Below are positions 46,971-57,302 of a stretch of 60,000 nt of DNA, piece after piece. The stretch is from Takakia lepidozioides (taxonomy: Eukaryota > Streptophyta > Takakiopsida > Takakiales > Takakiaceae). The stretch is taken from positions 47,847,053-47,907,052 of the forward strand of contig CM060732.1 of assembly GCA_030704615.1 (NCBI GenBank), in the 5' to 3' direction. The position numbers were made by a program, and so were the translations under genes. The notes below the pieces were generated by a model. It was not told the DNA's origin, did not search any database, and worked only from the letters and a program-made list of their open reading frames with translations. The stretch's first letter is position 1, and every line of letters starts with the position of its first letter.

Positions 46971-47562
46971 GCCCAACCGATTCAGCTCCGCATCTTGGTC
47001 CATTAATCTGCTGCACATTGTGAAGTTTTCTGCCCGTTCACCACAAGTTGAAGAAGGAGTATTCTTAAAACACGGGTACTCATAATCTGAAAATGGCTCC
47101 AGCTTATGTTGCTTGAGTGCGAATATGAGTGTGGTTGGCTTGGCAGCTTTACATCTGGTCCATCCCACTCGATATGATGAGCAGGTTCAGCTTGACTTCT
47201 CTCACACAAAAGATGTTGCCAAGATGGGGTTTGCTGCCCTAGATGACTTCCCGTCGTTGTTCTGGGCTGCAACATACAATTAATCTGGCCCATGGCGAGG
47301 GGCCTTGCCTTCCACCAATCATCTGTAAGTCCTGTGAAACTGTTTTTGTGGCAGTTTATAAGCAGTGGGCAGCGATGGTGGGCTATTGTAGGATTTGATG
47401 AACTCAATGCCGTGTACTGACAGCAACCCCTCATCTCTTATGCAAGCATTCAACAAGCCAAGTTGACTGCAGAGCATATTCAGCCCCCCACGTTTCTAGT
47501 TGCCTAATGTTCTTCATCTCCTGGGCAGAGCATTTTCCAGGGTCTCCATCTGTGATGACACA
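46971..47562 (-). pseudogene. Minus-strand coding remnant, possible BRCT-like piece
   Basis: Minus-strand sense continues leftward from the next entry with several stops. One stretch (about 47430-47530) reads GDPGKCSAQEMKNIRQLE followed by ALQSTWLVECLHKR, which has the spacing and terminal Trp pattern of a BRCT repeat. A later stretch, 47168 to 46971, ends SRLMDQDAELNRLGNA at the retrotransposon target site. The same frame continues on the other side of the element (34137 to about 34080) to a stop, so the element split an older reading frame. Family assignment is weak. Confidence 0.35.
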
Positions 47563-48919
47563 CTATCTTCTCATGTGGTTCAGCTTCTGGTCTTGCTCTT
47601 GTTTGCACCACCCCAATGAAGGGCAGTTCCCACCTGCTTGATTCTCTCCATATGGTTGTCTTGGCAAGGTTTCCCACAACCGCCTTTCCTTTTCAGACTG
47701 CCAGTCATCAGCCTCGTTCTCCAATGCTTCACTTTCTTCCCAAGTGAAGTGCTCTCCTCTTTTATGCTTCAACGTCCCTGCAGGTGTCTTTTCCTTCATC
47801 TCCCGTGGTGCTTTCAAATGAATGAGCACTGATTTGCATCTATTGGCAACACTTACGGTGTCCCTTTCCTCGCATGCCACTGCAAGCCCATCATTGACTT
47901 TCTTGGCAGGGAAGTCTCCTCCTTCTCCCTCATTTTCTGGCTCTGTTGGTGCCCCCACTCACCATGCTATCAGGGCTGCATTTATTTTGTGGTGTTGCGC
48001 CAGCCAAGGGCGATCTTTCACTGGTCCGATTGTTGGCAGCAGCTGATTGGAGTCTTCTTGGTAGAGTCTCCCACGAGCTCCCATCAGTTTCAGGCATCAG
48101 GTTTTCTACCCTGCCCTTCCACTTTTCATAAGTGAGGTGCCTGTCTTCCTCCCTTTCACTCTTCAGCCTCTCAGACAGATTTTTCTTCATGCAATTGCTG
48201 CTCCCATACTTCCAGTCCTTGTTTAATTTTCTCCAACCATCACCCTCAGATTTGACAAGGTATTGCTGCCCTTCCTTGTGTCTTTCCTCACTCCCAGCTG
48301 CTGGTTTTATCCCAGATTCACCTCTCATCCTTGCCTGGGGTTTTGCTTGCCAAACAGCCCTTGTGTGGGGAACTTGAACGAAAGGCAACATCTCATTCTC
48401 AGCTCCTGTCTTTGTACCTCTTTGCAGCAGTCCAGCCTCGGGTGCCTCACTTTCTGATTGCTGGGTTGCATTCTTCGACCGCCAACCTTTGACAGGAAAG
48501 TGTGCTCCATCTTCCTCATCTTCTACTGGTTCCCTTGATGCTTCACCTCGTATGTCTTCCTCCTCATGTTTTAGCAGCAGCTCCCATGCCTGAATTGCTA
48601 CTTTTCCTCGTAGTTGATCTTGTGCTTTCCTTTTTTTCCGGAGCTTAATCAACTGTTTTGTCTTGGCAGCTCCCTTGCCATGAGTGCCTTGTCTCACTAC
48701 ATCTCCCTTGGCTGCCCACCATCCGTGGAGTCTTTCTTGCACTATTCTAACCCTCGTTGGCATGCACTTTGCTGCGATGCCCCACATGTATTTGCTGCTC
48801 CCTTTAATCATCAACATAGTGCTCCAGAGCCAGTTCCTCATTGTTGACCAGTTGACCTTCTCAGCCCTTGGACCCCATTTTCCCTTCTCCCATGTTGCCT
48901 CGTCTTTCTGCTTCATCAT
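47563..48919 (-). CDS. Lysine-rich protein of unknown function, frame-split
   Basis: The main ORF runs from an ATG at 48919 to a stop at 47930 (about 329 codons). It is highly charged, with runs such as KTKQLIKLRKKRKAQDQLRG and a Trp-containing segment KMWGIAAK-like near its start. A second ORF in another frame, 47958-47563, overlaps its end by 29 bp and has the same charged composition (HFTWEESEALENEADDW). The pair reads like one protein split by a single frameshift, or two exons of one gene. No family was recognised. It lies directly upstream of the possible BRCT remnant on the same strand, so all three may be parts of one decayed gene or transposon ORF. Confidence 0.4.
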
Positions 48920-49329
48920 TTGCTTTACTTGCACGATGTTGCTTCTTCCCTACAGCTCATCATGTGTTGTGGCTCTTTCCCATGTTGCACTCACTCCCAT
49001 CACACGTTGTGCAGTTGATAAGACTGAGATGAGTTGATGCAGGATAGGGGGAGGGCTTGCTGATATATGTTGTCCGATAGGCCCCACGCACAGAGTCAAA
49101 GCTGGAAGTCAGCCTTGCAAGGACCCAAGAGAGAGAAGTCTGGTGGGGGTAGCATCTTGGGGGATGGCAGTTAGGGCAATGTGTGTCTAGGGCAATATAT
49201 CATAGCAGCAGGTGATGTGCTGCCAATTTTGAGAATAAAGACAGCCTGTAAGCTGTAGATTTGTATCAGTGGTTTCTTCTGACACATATTGCTCCCAGTT
49301 TGCCATAACCAATTTTGTTTGCGTTTGTA

Positions 49330-49440
49330 GTGCATGTGCGAGCTTGCTGGGGAAGGGCAAAGAGGTCCATGGTTGCATCGTCAAAGCTAGAATTGTGGCA
49401 GATGTCATTCGGAACAATACCCTTGTGGACAGGGAGTGTT
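49330..49440 (+). pseudogene. PPR-repeat gene fragment
   Basis: About 37 codons reading CACASLLGKGKEVHGCIVKA and then ADVIRNNTLVD, the consensus of a pentatricopeptide repeat pair in plant PLS-type proteins. A TTTGTAG acceptor-like sequence precedes it and no other repeats are adjacent. PPR proteins bind organellar RNA; this isolated piece cannot function. Confidence 0.65.
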
Positions 49441-49479
49441 CAACAATATGGCTGAGCAAAGGATAGAGTGTAATGACTG

Positions 49480-50563
49480 CTAATGAAGGCACCTTCTTCA
49501 ATTTCACCTTGTTTTCCCCTCTTATCAGAATTGCCCCTAATTATTCATGTATGAATTCTACAAGTTAGCTGGTTGAGTGAAGCTTTGATAGTTTGGAGTG
49601 ACTTTGACATGATTCTGCCAATGTGACAACAGGAAAGTATCAGAAACAGGTAACACAGACGAGGAGAAGTTGTGGAATGAATACTTTTCTGACTCCAGTC
49701 AATGGTGGGACAATCGAGGCAAGAAGGTGAATGTTTGTTGGATTATAGAGAGTAGCAGATGCAATTGAGCGTAGGAACTAGTGTGATAAGTTGAGTTGGG
49801 TGCTTCCTAGAACAAGTCTAGGTTGTCATCATCAACTGCTAGCAACAAGGCAAGGTTGAATGCATGATTCGTGCGAGGCATGGATAGCTGAAGGAGCAAG
49901 GATAGAATGTGGGTGCAGATTCACCCAAGAGGGCCGGACTTCAAGCTCCAGATTAACTATGAAGCTACAAGAAACCTACATGGGTAGATGGTTAACTAGC
50001 AGCAATGGCACAATTGATAAAATCAGACATTGTTAATGAAGGCATCTTCTTCAGCACATTTCACCCTATTTTTCCCTCTTATCAGAATCGGCCCAAAATT
50101 TCCATGTTGAATTCTGCAAGTTAGCTGGTTGAGTGAATCTAGTTTGGAGTGACTTTGACATGATACTGCTATGTGACAACAGGAAAGTATCAAAAAACAA
50201 GTAACAAACATGAGGAGAAGCTGTGGAATGAATACTTTTCTGCCCCCAGTCAATGATGGGACAACCGAGGCAAAAAGGTGAATGCCTGCTACATTTCAGA
50301 GAGTAGCAGACGCAATTGAGCATAGGAACTAGTGTGATAAGCTGAGTTGGGTGTTTCCTAGAACAAATGTAGGTTGTCATTGTCAGCTACTAGCAGCAAG
50401 GCAAGGATGAATGCATGATTTGTGCAGGGGCATGGATAGCTGAAGGAGCAGGGATACAGTGTGGTCCAGATTCATCCTAGAGGGCCAAATTTCAAGCACA
50501 AGATTACCTATGATTCCCTGTGGATCAATAACTACAAGAAACCTCCATGGGTAGATGGTCTAT
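49480..50563. repeat. Tandem duplication of a ~0.52-kb unit
   Basis: Copy 1 at about 49480-49993 and copy 2 at about 50032-50563. Both begin AATGAAGGCA(C/T)CTTCTTCA, share TTGAGTGA and TTTGGAGTGACTTTGACATG, and end ACATGGGTAGATGGT/CCATGGGTAGATGGT. Copies differ by many substitutions and small indels, so the duplication is old. The end of the unit, and sequence to about 50655, matches the antisense insertion in gag at 36697-36932. The block may be the end of an unidentified transposon; AATAAA occurs downstream at about 50734. Confidence 0.75.
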
Positions 50564-50659
50564 AATGTGGAACTCACTGAAGTCTTGCATTATGAGGATC
50601 AGAACTGCTTGGCAGCTTACTTGTACGAGGCCTTGACCCTTAGCAATCCCCAGAGCAGC

Positions 50660-51539
50660 AGTAGCTTTTGGGCTGCTTTTTTACTTTGTGTTTTTCATTT
50701 TGTCCCATAAGCTCTTTGAGCTTTTTGCAGATGTAATAAAGTACCATTTTGTTTCATTTCATTCATTTTCATTTCATTTTGTTTCATGGCATGTCTTTCA
50801 TCGTTTGTGCATTTCTAATGCATGATTAGTTCTTTGTATGGCATTACTAGTCGACTCACTACAAACACCAAAACTCCAAAGCATGAATCACTATGAATGA
50901 TTGTTCAAGTAATTTCGAGCACTTCATGTAAAGTAGTAAAGCAGTGGTTGCGCCAACTTCCGCAGTCGCAATTGCCATTGGGCATGTAATACTGCAAGTT
51001 ATGTGGTCTACTACCACGTGGCGCCTCGGGCCCATGACCACGAGGCAGCAGTGCTGCTCGTCGTGGCGCCGCCACGTCGGCGTCCACATCGTCGTCCACG
51101 TCCGTGTCCACGTCCGCGTCCATGTGTCACTGCGCTTCGGTGAGTCGGTCCACTCATCCGAAGGGAAAAGTCAAAGTCAGCCCAAAAGGTCAGACACACG
51201 GGCGGCCCGCCTGGTTACGCCACGTGGTTCTTCAGCATTAATCGCATTAATCGCTGAGCAGTTGTTCGCGCGTCTGCGTCCTTTACCACTCCAATCATTG
51301 GATGTTCAACCCAACTACCACGTTTGTTGTAACTAGTCGTTTGTAACTTCCAGTCGATCCCAATTTTTTGACTTTTACGACTCAAAATGAATTGTTACCC
51401 CAGTGGTAAATGACACGAATGCTTCTAGTGAATGTTGGATGCTACAATTGTAGGCCTCATGGTAGTGTTGATTGTATTCAGCCAAGGATTCCCTGCATTA
51501 ATCCCACGGTCATAGGACCATCCTCGGTTATAGGCGGCG
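50660..51539. other. Intergenic, with a CCACGTC-rich stretch
   Basis: Mostly unassigned. At about 51066-51125 there is a short imperfect repeat built on CCACGTCSGCGT, which produces an Asp/Val-rich shadow ORF on the minus strand. Confidence 0.4.
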
Positions 51540-51716
51540 CATGTTCATGCCGACGTGGCAGATGACGGCGCAGTGCCACATCAGCATTTGTCGTCATATC
51601 AGCTTGCTGACATCACGCTCACGCCACATCAGCGTGGGTGCACGCTCACGCCACGTCAGCTGTCGTGAGTGTACACTCATGCCACATCACTCTTGCGTGA
51701 GCGTACGCTCACGCCA
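51540..51716. repeat. Palindromic ACGT-type repeat array
   Basis: Several copies of a composite unit: a 16-bp palindrome or near-palindrome (GTGAGCGTACGCTCAC at 51697-51712, GTGAGTGTACACTCAT at 51665-51680, GTGGGTGCACGCTCAC near 51635) followed by GCCACRTCA. GCCACGTCA and GACGTGGC are classical bZIP/ACGT-core words. No gene start is evident nearby, so a regulatory role is unproven. Confidence 0.65.
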
Positions 51717-51730
51717 TTGCGTCGTTGTGT

Positions 51731-51876
51731 TGTGGTTCCACGAGGGGTGGTGGTAGCTTAGTGGGTCTCAATGGGGGTGGCATAGGACTCACCATGGGGC
51801 GGAAACCTTGTGGTGGGAGTCGTGGGAGTCTTGGGACTCATCATGGCCCAATGGGGCCGTGGTGGGTGGGCCAAGA
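51731..51876. repeat. Inverted-repeat arm, left of the gypsy element
   Basis: About 146 bp, nearly identical to the reverse complement of 55233-55378. It starts with TGGTTCCACGAGGGGTGGTG and ends GGGTGGGCCAAGA. Without the retrotransposon the two arms would be only about ten bases apart. Confidence 0.85.
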
Positions 51877-51881
51877 TGTCG

Positions 51882-52275
51882 TGTCGCGCACCTCACTTCG
51901 GTAAGCTCCCCTTCAAGTTATAGTTACTCGCTTTGATGCGCGCGCCTAACTCCCAAACTGGCTGCTGGGCCAACTCGGAGCTTCGGCTGTTCACCGGGAC
52001 ACAACGGTCCCCCTTTACTCCTCCACGAGACCCTCTCTCAATTTGGGCCAAGTGGAAATTCCCTTTGGTCGATGGCAGTCCGGAACAGCTCCCCACACCT
52101 TAGTCGCTTTCCGGCTCGCACGCTTACTCACTAGTTTTTGGTTACCAACGGGCTTGCACTGTTCTCGGGGTTACTACTCCCTATATATACTTCTGTGACT
52201 ATCCGCGGGGGGTTTCACAAACAACCCTGCCATTTTATGGCGAAGAACCACGAAAACCCTCGACTCCCGGTAATG
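51882..52275 (-). repeat. 3' LTR of the gypsy element
   Basis: Shares with the other LTR the stretch from TGTCGCGCACCTCACTTCGG to the end ...CCCTCGACTC(C). It is longer than the 5' LTR because it has an ~65-bp stretch (about 52131-52195) that the right LTR lacks. Confidence 0.8.
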
Positions 52276-53414
52276 AGTCATTTCTCACATACTTTTGGTA
52301 ATAGGAGGCGAGTCCTAGGAAGGATCGCACTCCAGGGACCGAAGTCGGAGGCTCCCAGTCCAAGATCACTCTCACCTTTCTGTCATCCATTTTGATCCCC
52401 TCCTGTGTAATCACATGCCCTAGGAACTCCACTTTTGTGACCCCAAATTCGCACTTTGAAGCTTTGGCATACAACTTCCCTTCCCGTAATTTCTGGAACA
52501 CCCTTTTTAGGTGCTCCAGGTGCTCTTCCTTTGTTTTCGAGTACACCAAGATGTCGTCGATGTACACGATCACAAAGTCATCCAACCACTCCTGGAAATG
52601 GCTGTTCATTAGCGTGCTAAAGGTCGCGGGTGCGGTGGTGAGCCCAAAAGGCATCACCAAGAACTCATATGAACTATATCTTGTCCTGCACGCGGTCTTC
52701 TCCTCATCTCCTTCCGCCACTCGGATTTGATGGTAGCCGGAGCGCAAATCGATCCGGCTGAAATACTTTGCTCCTGCCAACCAATCAAAGAGGTCGTCGA
52801 TCCTTGGCAAAGGGTACCGGTTTTTGATAGTCACCTTATTCAGAGCCCTATAATCGACACACATCCGCAACGTCCCATCCTTCTTGTCTACGAATAGCAC
52901 CGGGGCTCCGTAGGTTGACTTACACGGCCAGATGTACCCCTTTGACATTAGATCCTTGAGCTGAGCCTTCAGCTCGACCAACTCTCTGTGGCTCAATCGG
53001 TAGGGCGCCTTGGCAGGCAGCTCCGATCCCGGTATCACCTCAATCTTGTGGTCAACTCCTCTTCGCGGTGGCAAGCCGCTTGGTAAATCCTCCAGCATCA
53101 CATCCTGGTATTTCTCCAAAATCCCCTTGATCCAATCTGGGCTCGGCTCCTTGTTACCTTCTCCCTTCACCTGTCTTACGTAAAGCAAAAACTGGGGCTC
53201 GTGTGACTCCTCCACGGCCCACTCCTTTGCTGACAACAGGTTTATTTGCCTTCCCACTGGGTTGGGCATTTCCGACATTCGTAAAACTTCGCCACCATTC
53301 CCACACGGTAGCGTGACTATTCTCTTGCGGCTATCTATGACCGCTCCGGATTTGCTCAAAAATGTCATCCCCAGAATGAGATCCACTCCATCGATCTCGT
53401 AAATGGTGAAGTTC
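52276..53414 (-). pseudogene. gypsy pol: reverse transcriptase
   Basis: Minus-strand frame from about 53414 to 52276. It starts with the end of the protease (DLILGMTFL), then RT blocks: [42 protein letters not shown] and the catalytic YIDDILVYS. Then come [14 protein letters not shown] and the connection motif [12 protein letters not shown]. The catalytic residues look intact, but the frame ends in the 3' LTR, so RNase H and integrase are deleted. A stop near 53415 separates it from gag/protease. Confidence 0.9.
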
Positions 53415-54834
53415 TCACGTCCCTCTTAACTCCCAAGCTGAAACATCGAACGCCAACCTCGTCGCCAGTTGTGGTTCTCCTTTGGCAGAACGCACTTCAA
53501 TAGAGGCCTCCAGTTTTCGTGCCGTTGCCGGTGTCATGAAGAAGTGTGACACTCCTGTGTCCACCAACAACGACATGTTAGTTCCGGAAATTATCCTATT
53601 CACGAATATTAACTGACTTCGTTTACGCAAGGCGCCAGTTTCCTGATACAACTCACAAGAGTAGTTGCCTACCTTACAAGTCTTGGCGACCACCGCCTCC
53701 ACCAAGCGGCTGATGGAATCTTCGGACAGCTTCGTGGCCGCCCGAGTCATGTTCAATTGTTGGGGTTTTGTGCACTTCTTGGTCATGTGCCCGTGCTCCC
53801 CGTAATTAAAGCACACTCCATCGAAGGTCGCCTTCTGTCCGCAATAAGCCGCCGCACCTGATTTTCCTTTCGGAGCACCGGGTGCCGCCTTGACGTGTGA
53901 AGGCCCTCCCTTCGATTTCCACGTGCCATTGTTGCCGCGTGGCCTATCCCACTTCTTTTCCGGTCGGAAGGAGTCACCCTCCCGCCAGGTCTTCTTGTGG
54001 TTCAGCTCCGTACGGCCTTGTCTTTCGCCCCTAGGGACATCCGAGAAACATTCAGCCCTCTCAATTGCCTCATTCAAAGTCTTAGGTGGCTTCTCTTCCA
54101 ACTTCCGCCTCGCCCATGGGGCCAGTCCCGCCACAAAGTTGAAGACCATTTCTGGTTCTGCCATGTCCGCGACTTCGAGCAACAGCACATTGAAAGCCTG
54201 AACATATCCCTGAATGTCATCTGTTTGCTTCAAATTCCTCATCTTGTCTCGGGCGAACCAGGACGCGTTGAGGGGTACAAATTGTCTCTTCATAAGTTCC
54301 TTGAACCCACTCTAGCCCAAGGTTTCTGGGTTTGGACCTTGGTCGTGAAGGCGTTTCTGCCACCATTGTTGAGCATAGCCCCTCAAATAGGTGGGAGCCA
54401 CTTCCACCCGATCCTCGTCACTCAACTTGGCCTCCCAGAAGTACTGCTCCAGCTCCAAGAGCCAGGTGTTGAGTGCCTTCCGATTTCGGACACCCCTCGA
54501 AGGTGTCGGGTTCCTTAGGCTTCACCTTAAACTTTGCCTTAGTGGAAGTGGCGTTAGCCGCCTTCAATACGTCTTTCAACGTCCCGCCAAACTGCGCCAA
54601 CAACTCTTCCCAAAAGGCTGCTAGCATGGGAGGCATCTGTTGGTCTGGCGGAGCCTCCGGGAAGTCCTCGGGCTCCAACTCCCCAGATTCCTCCCGTTCT
54701 TGAATGGCCTCGCTTTCAAAAGCATGAATCGCCTCCTCAAATTGCCGCTTCGGTGACACGTCGCCCCCATCGAACTCACCAGAATCATCATCTTTCGGGC
54801 CGTTCCGCTTTCACTTTGGCTTGTCCGACCCCAT
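53415..54834 (-). pseudogene. gypsy gag and protease start
   Basis: The probable start is ATG at 54834, soon stopped by a TGA; a frame change follows near 54460-54490. From 54293 to 53415 the frame is open: gag core (DIQGYVQAFNVLLLEVADM, NFVAGLAPWARRKLEEKP), a basic linker, a zinc knuckle CFNYGEHGHMTKKC in which the second cysteine is Tyr, and the protease motif LVDTGVSHFF. At least one more stop lies near 54310. The product would have been the capsid-forming polyprotein; this copy is dead. Confidence 0.85.
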
Positions 54835-54875
54835 GTTGAGGCCGATCTCAAGGACAATCGCGTACTGAACTCTAA

Positions 54876-54889
54876 GCTCTGATACCAAG
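54876..54889 (-). other. tRNA-Met primer-binding site
   Basis: On the minus strand the LTR end GCGCGACA is followed by CTTGGTATCAGAGCT, the standard initiator tRNA-Met site of plant LTR elements. Confidence 0.85.
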
Positions 54890-55225
54890 TGTCGCGCACC
54901 TCACTTCGGTAAGCTCCCATTGAAGTTATAGTTACTCGCTTTGATGCGCGCGCCTAACTCCCAAACTGGCCGCCGGTCCAACTCGGAGCTTCGGCTGTTC
55001 ACCGGGACATAACTGTCCCCCTTTACTCCTCCACGAGACCCTCTCTCAATTTGGGCCAAGTGGAAATTCCCTTTGGTCGATGGCAGTCCGGAACAGCTCC
55101 CCACACCTTGGTCGCTTTCCGGCTCGCACGCTTACTCACTGTGACTGTCCGTGTGGGTTTCACAAACAACCCTGCCATTTTATGGCGAAGAACCACGAAA
55201 ACCCTCGACTCCTAGTGATGAGTCG
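54890..55225 (-). repeat. 5' LTR of the gypsy element
   Basis: About 336 bp, ending at the primer site. The outer edge is near 55225, judged from the last base shared with the other LTR (ATGAGTC). Confidence 0.75.
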
Positions 55226-55232
55226 CGGTGAG

Positions 55233-55378
55233 TCTTGGCCCACCCACCACGGCCCCATTGGGCCGTGATGAGTCCCAAGACTCCCCACGACTCCCACCAC
55301 AAGGTTTCCGCCCCATGGTGAGTCCTATGTCAGCCCCACTGAGACCCACTAAGCTACCACCACCCCTCGTGGAACCAC
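55233..55378. repeat. Inverted-repeat arm, right of the gypsy element
   Basis: Reverse complement of 51731-51876 with a few substitutions and 1- to 2-base indels. TCTTGGCCCACCC lies at the inner end and CTCGTGGAACCAC at the outer end. Confidence 0.85.
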
Positions 55379-55429
55379 CCCCACCACAACCCGGTGTGCG
55401 GGGCTCCACCTAGTGAGCGCCTCCGCCTC

Positions 55430-55884
55430 CTTGAGTGCATTGGGCACTCAAGGGTGCTTCAGCCCCTGCATCTATTGTTGCCACTGCCCCCACCACAGGG
55501 GCAGCCCCTTTTGTGTCCCGACCCCCTGCCCTCAAGGCAAAGGGCCGCGACATGGCGGGTGTTTCTGAACTCAACCGCCTTCCCATGCGAGGCTTTCTCT
55601 TTTGGGTCTGTATGCTCCATGTTGTTGTAGTACGTGAGGACACATATGACGGGGGCGAGGTAGTTTTGCTGGACCTTGAAACAGCATTGGCAACCACGCT
55701 TGTAAGACTCTCCATACTCGGACTTCTTTCTCCTTGGGCCTTTATGAGGGTGAGATGTTCCAGCACCCACAAGAGGTCCTCTACGCTTCAGTTTTGGATC
55801 CTCCACTATTGCATTGTTGGTGCGCTTGTCATCCGGACCGTAGCAGCATTGATATCTGGACATTAAATTCAAATCGATATCCAT
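55430..55884 (-). pseudogene. FAR1/MULE transposase-like N-terminal fragment
   Basis: Minus-strand frame from an ATG at 55884. It contains a basic linker, then YKRGCQCCFKVQQNYLAP, VLTYYNNMEHTD and SHGKAVEFRNTRHVA. Paired cysteines followed by spaced histidines in this wording resemble the zinc-binding FAR1 domain of plant FAR1/FHY3 proteins and Mutator-like transposases. The similarity ends in a low-complexity stretch and no transposase core follows. It lies immediately outside the right inverted-repeat arm. Confidence 0.45.
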
Positions 55885-56663
55885 CACAGTAGGTGGGAAA
55901 CAAAAATGGCAACACACATGCAATGATAGTACAAAAGGACTGTGAGGATAGTGCACACATGGTATTGTTTAGGAATGTGTTGCCTCTGGGCTCTTTTCGC
56001 ATGCCGGGTTACACTTTAGTATGGACACTAATCCAAAACAAAGTGGGGTAGTCCACTAAACTCTGCTCTTTAAGGATAAAGTCATCAACTCTATCCCAAG
56101 GTATGCAGGCCTTCTGAACATTCACTCGCACACCCATATACCCATATTGCGTCTCACTCTTCTAATGGAGGTCCTTCGTGTTGAAGGCTCCTGGTTTTGG
56201 TTTTTGCAAACATTGTCGAAGAGGCCATATAAGCGGGCTTTCCGTTTCTAGTCTGTCGTGGCATTCTGCTTGCACATCCATGCCCTATACAGTACAGAGG
56301 ACACGCTTCAAAACCTGCAAGAAACGCGCCGCAGTACCCTGGACACGATGGACAACGTGCAAGAGCAACAGTGCGTACGTTTAGGGTTTTAGCAAGTGGC
56401 ACGAGCCAGGGATAAGGTTTGGGTTTAGGCCCTAAAAATGGAGGGCTCAGATGGGATTTAGGAGCAGACGGTCCAAATCGGGCCTCGTAGGCGGACTGGA
56501 AGTTGGGGAACTGGCACAGCGGACTGGCCTCCAACGTATTGGCCGGCAAACTAGCGAGGAGCGGACTCATGAGCAGCGGACTGGCAGGCAGACTGACAGG
56601 GTGGACGTGAGGGGACTGGCACGGAGGGGCGGACTGGGGGCGGGGCGCGGCTGGGGGACCGCG

Positions 56664-56664
<1 letters not shown>
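55885..56664. other. Unassigned, GC-rising intergenic DNA
   Basis: ORFs here (for example 56570-56154 minus) have no recognised family. From about 56450 the sequence becomes rich in GGACTGGC-type words and merges into the poly-G tract. Confidence 0.35.

Positions 56665-56695
<31 letters not shown>
56665..56695 (+). repeat. Poly-G tract
   Basis: 31 consecutive G followed by CGGGGG, inside a G-rich region. Length may be unreliable because homopolymers are hard to sequence. Confidence 0.8.
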
Positions 56696-56789
56696 CGGGG
56701 GAGCCGGGCGTCCGTGCGCGGGGCCCACCGCTCAGGCCGCTCGTGCGCCATAACTCCGCTAATATTGTAAAATGAGAAGCGCTATAAAA

Positions 56790-56960
56790 AGAGGTCGGTA
56801 GCTCAATAGTGCACTGAGTGCCACCCAGGTGATTTTAGGTTGAAATCCTTCTACCTTGGGCATGATCAATCGGCATGATGCTGACCACCCTAAGAATGAG
56901 TCATGTAATCCTCCTCTAAAACTGTCTTGAAGTGGGTACTTGGTACAGTGCAATTGTGAC
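56790..56960 (+). mobile_element. tRNA-derived SINE-like copy 1
   Basis: RNA polymerase III-type boxes in tRNA-like spacing: A box TAGCTCAATAGTGC (56800-56813) and B box GGTTGAAATCC (56838-56848). The downstream part is not tRNA-like. A second copy shares the A-box region and GAGTGCCACCCAGRTGA. The body boundaries are approximate. Confidence 0.55.
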
Positions 56961-57302
56961 ATGCAACTAGAGTATCATTTTTTTAATCACTTCATTGCAC
57001 TTCATTGCCTGAAGGGTTATGGGTTATGGGTGTGAAAAGGTTAGTTTACACCAGAGTCAGATTTCAAAGCTCAATACACTCAGTTCGAAATACAAAACTA
57101 AAAAAAAAAAAAGTATGACGATTGGTGATTCAATTGAGAAATAAATATAATTCCAATTTCTGTGGCCGTGCTTTCAGACCGTCAGTATAGAGATCTTATG
57201 TTTTTGAACCCTATAATTTGCGCAGTATAGGGTTTCTGGCATGCCATGCTGGATTAGTACCATTCAATCAAAAACTTGTTTTCCAACTATATTTTTACCA
57301 CC

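Larger units (their letters stand above)
51882..55225 (-). mobile_element. Deleted Ty3/gypsy retrotransposon
   Basis: About 3.3 kb read on the minus strand. The 5' LTR is about 55225-54890. A tRNA-Met primer site, TTGGTATCAGAGC, follows at once (about 54876-54888). Then come gag, protease and RT, and a 3' LTR at about 52275-51882. LTRs end GCGCGACA on the inner/minus side. RNase H and integrase are absent: RT sequence (SYYQKYVRN) runs straight into the 3' LTR near 52276. A clean target duplication was not found; TGTCG/AGTCG is the best candidate. RT and gag wording fit the chromovirus side of Ty3/gypsy. Confidence 0.85.

Noticed and set aside
51877-55230. A definite 5-bp target duplication for the gypsy element
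   Set aside because: TGTCG and AGTCG are only similar, and the outer LTR edge is uncertain by a few bases.
56793-56860. A functional tRNA gene
   Set aside because: A and B boxes are present, but the stems do not pair and no anticodon loop can be placed.
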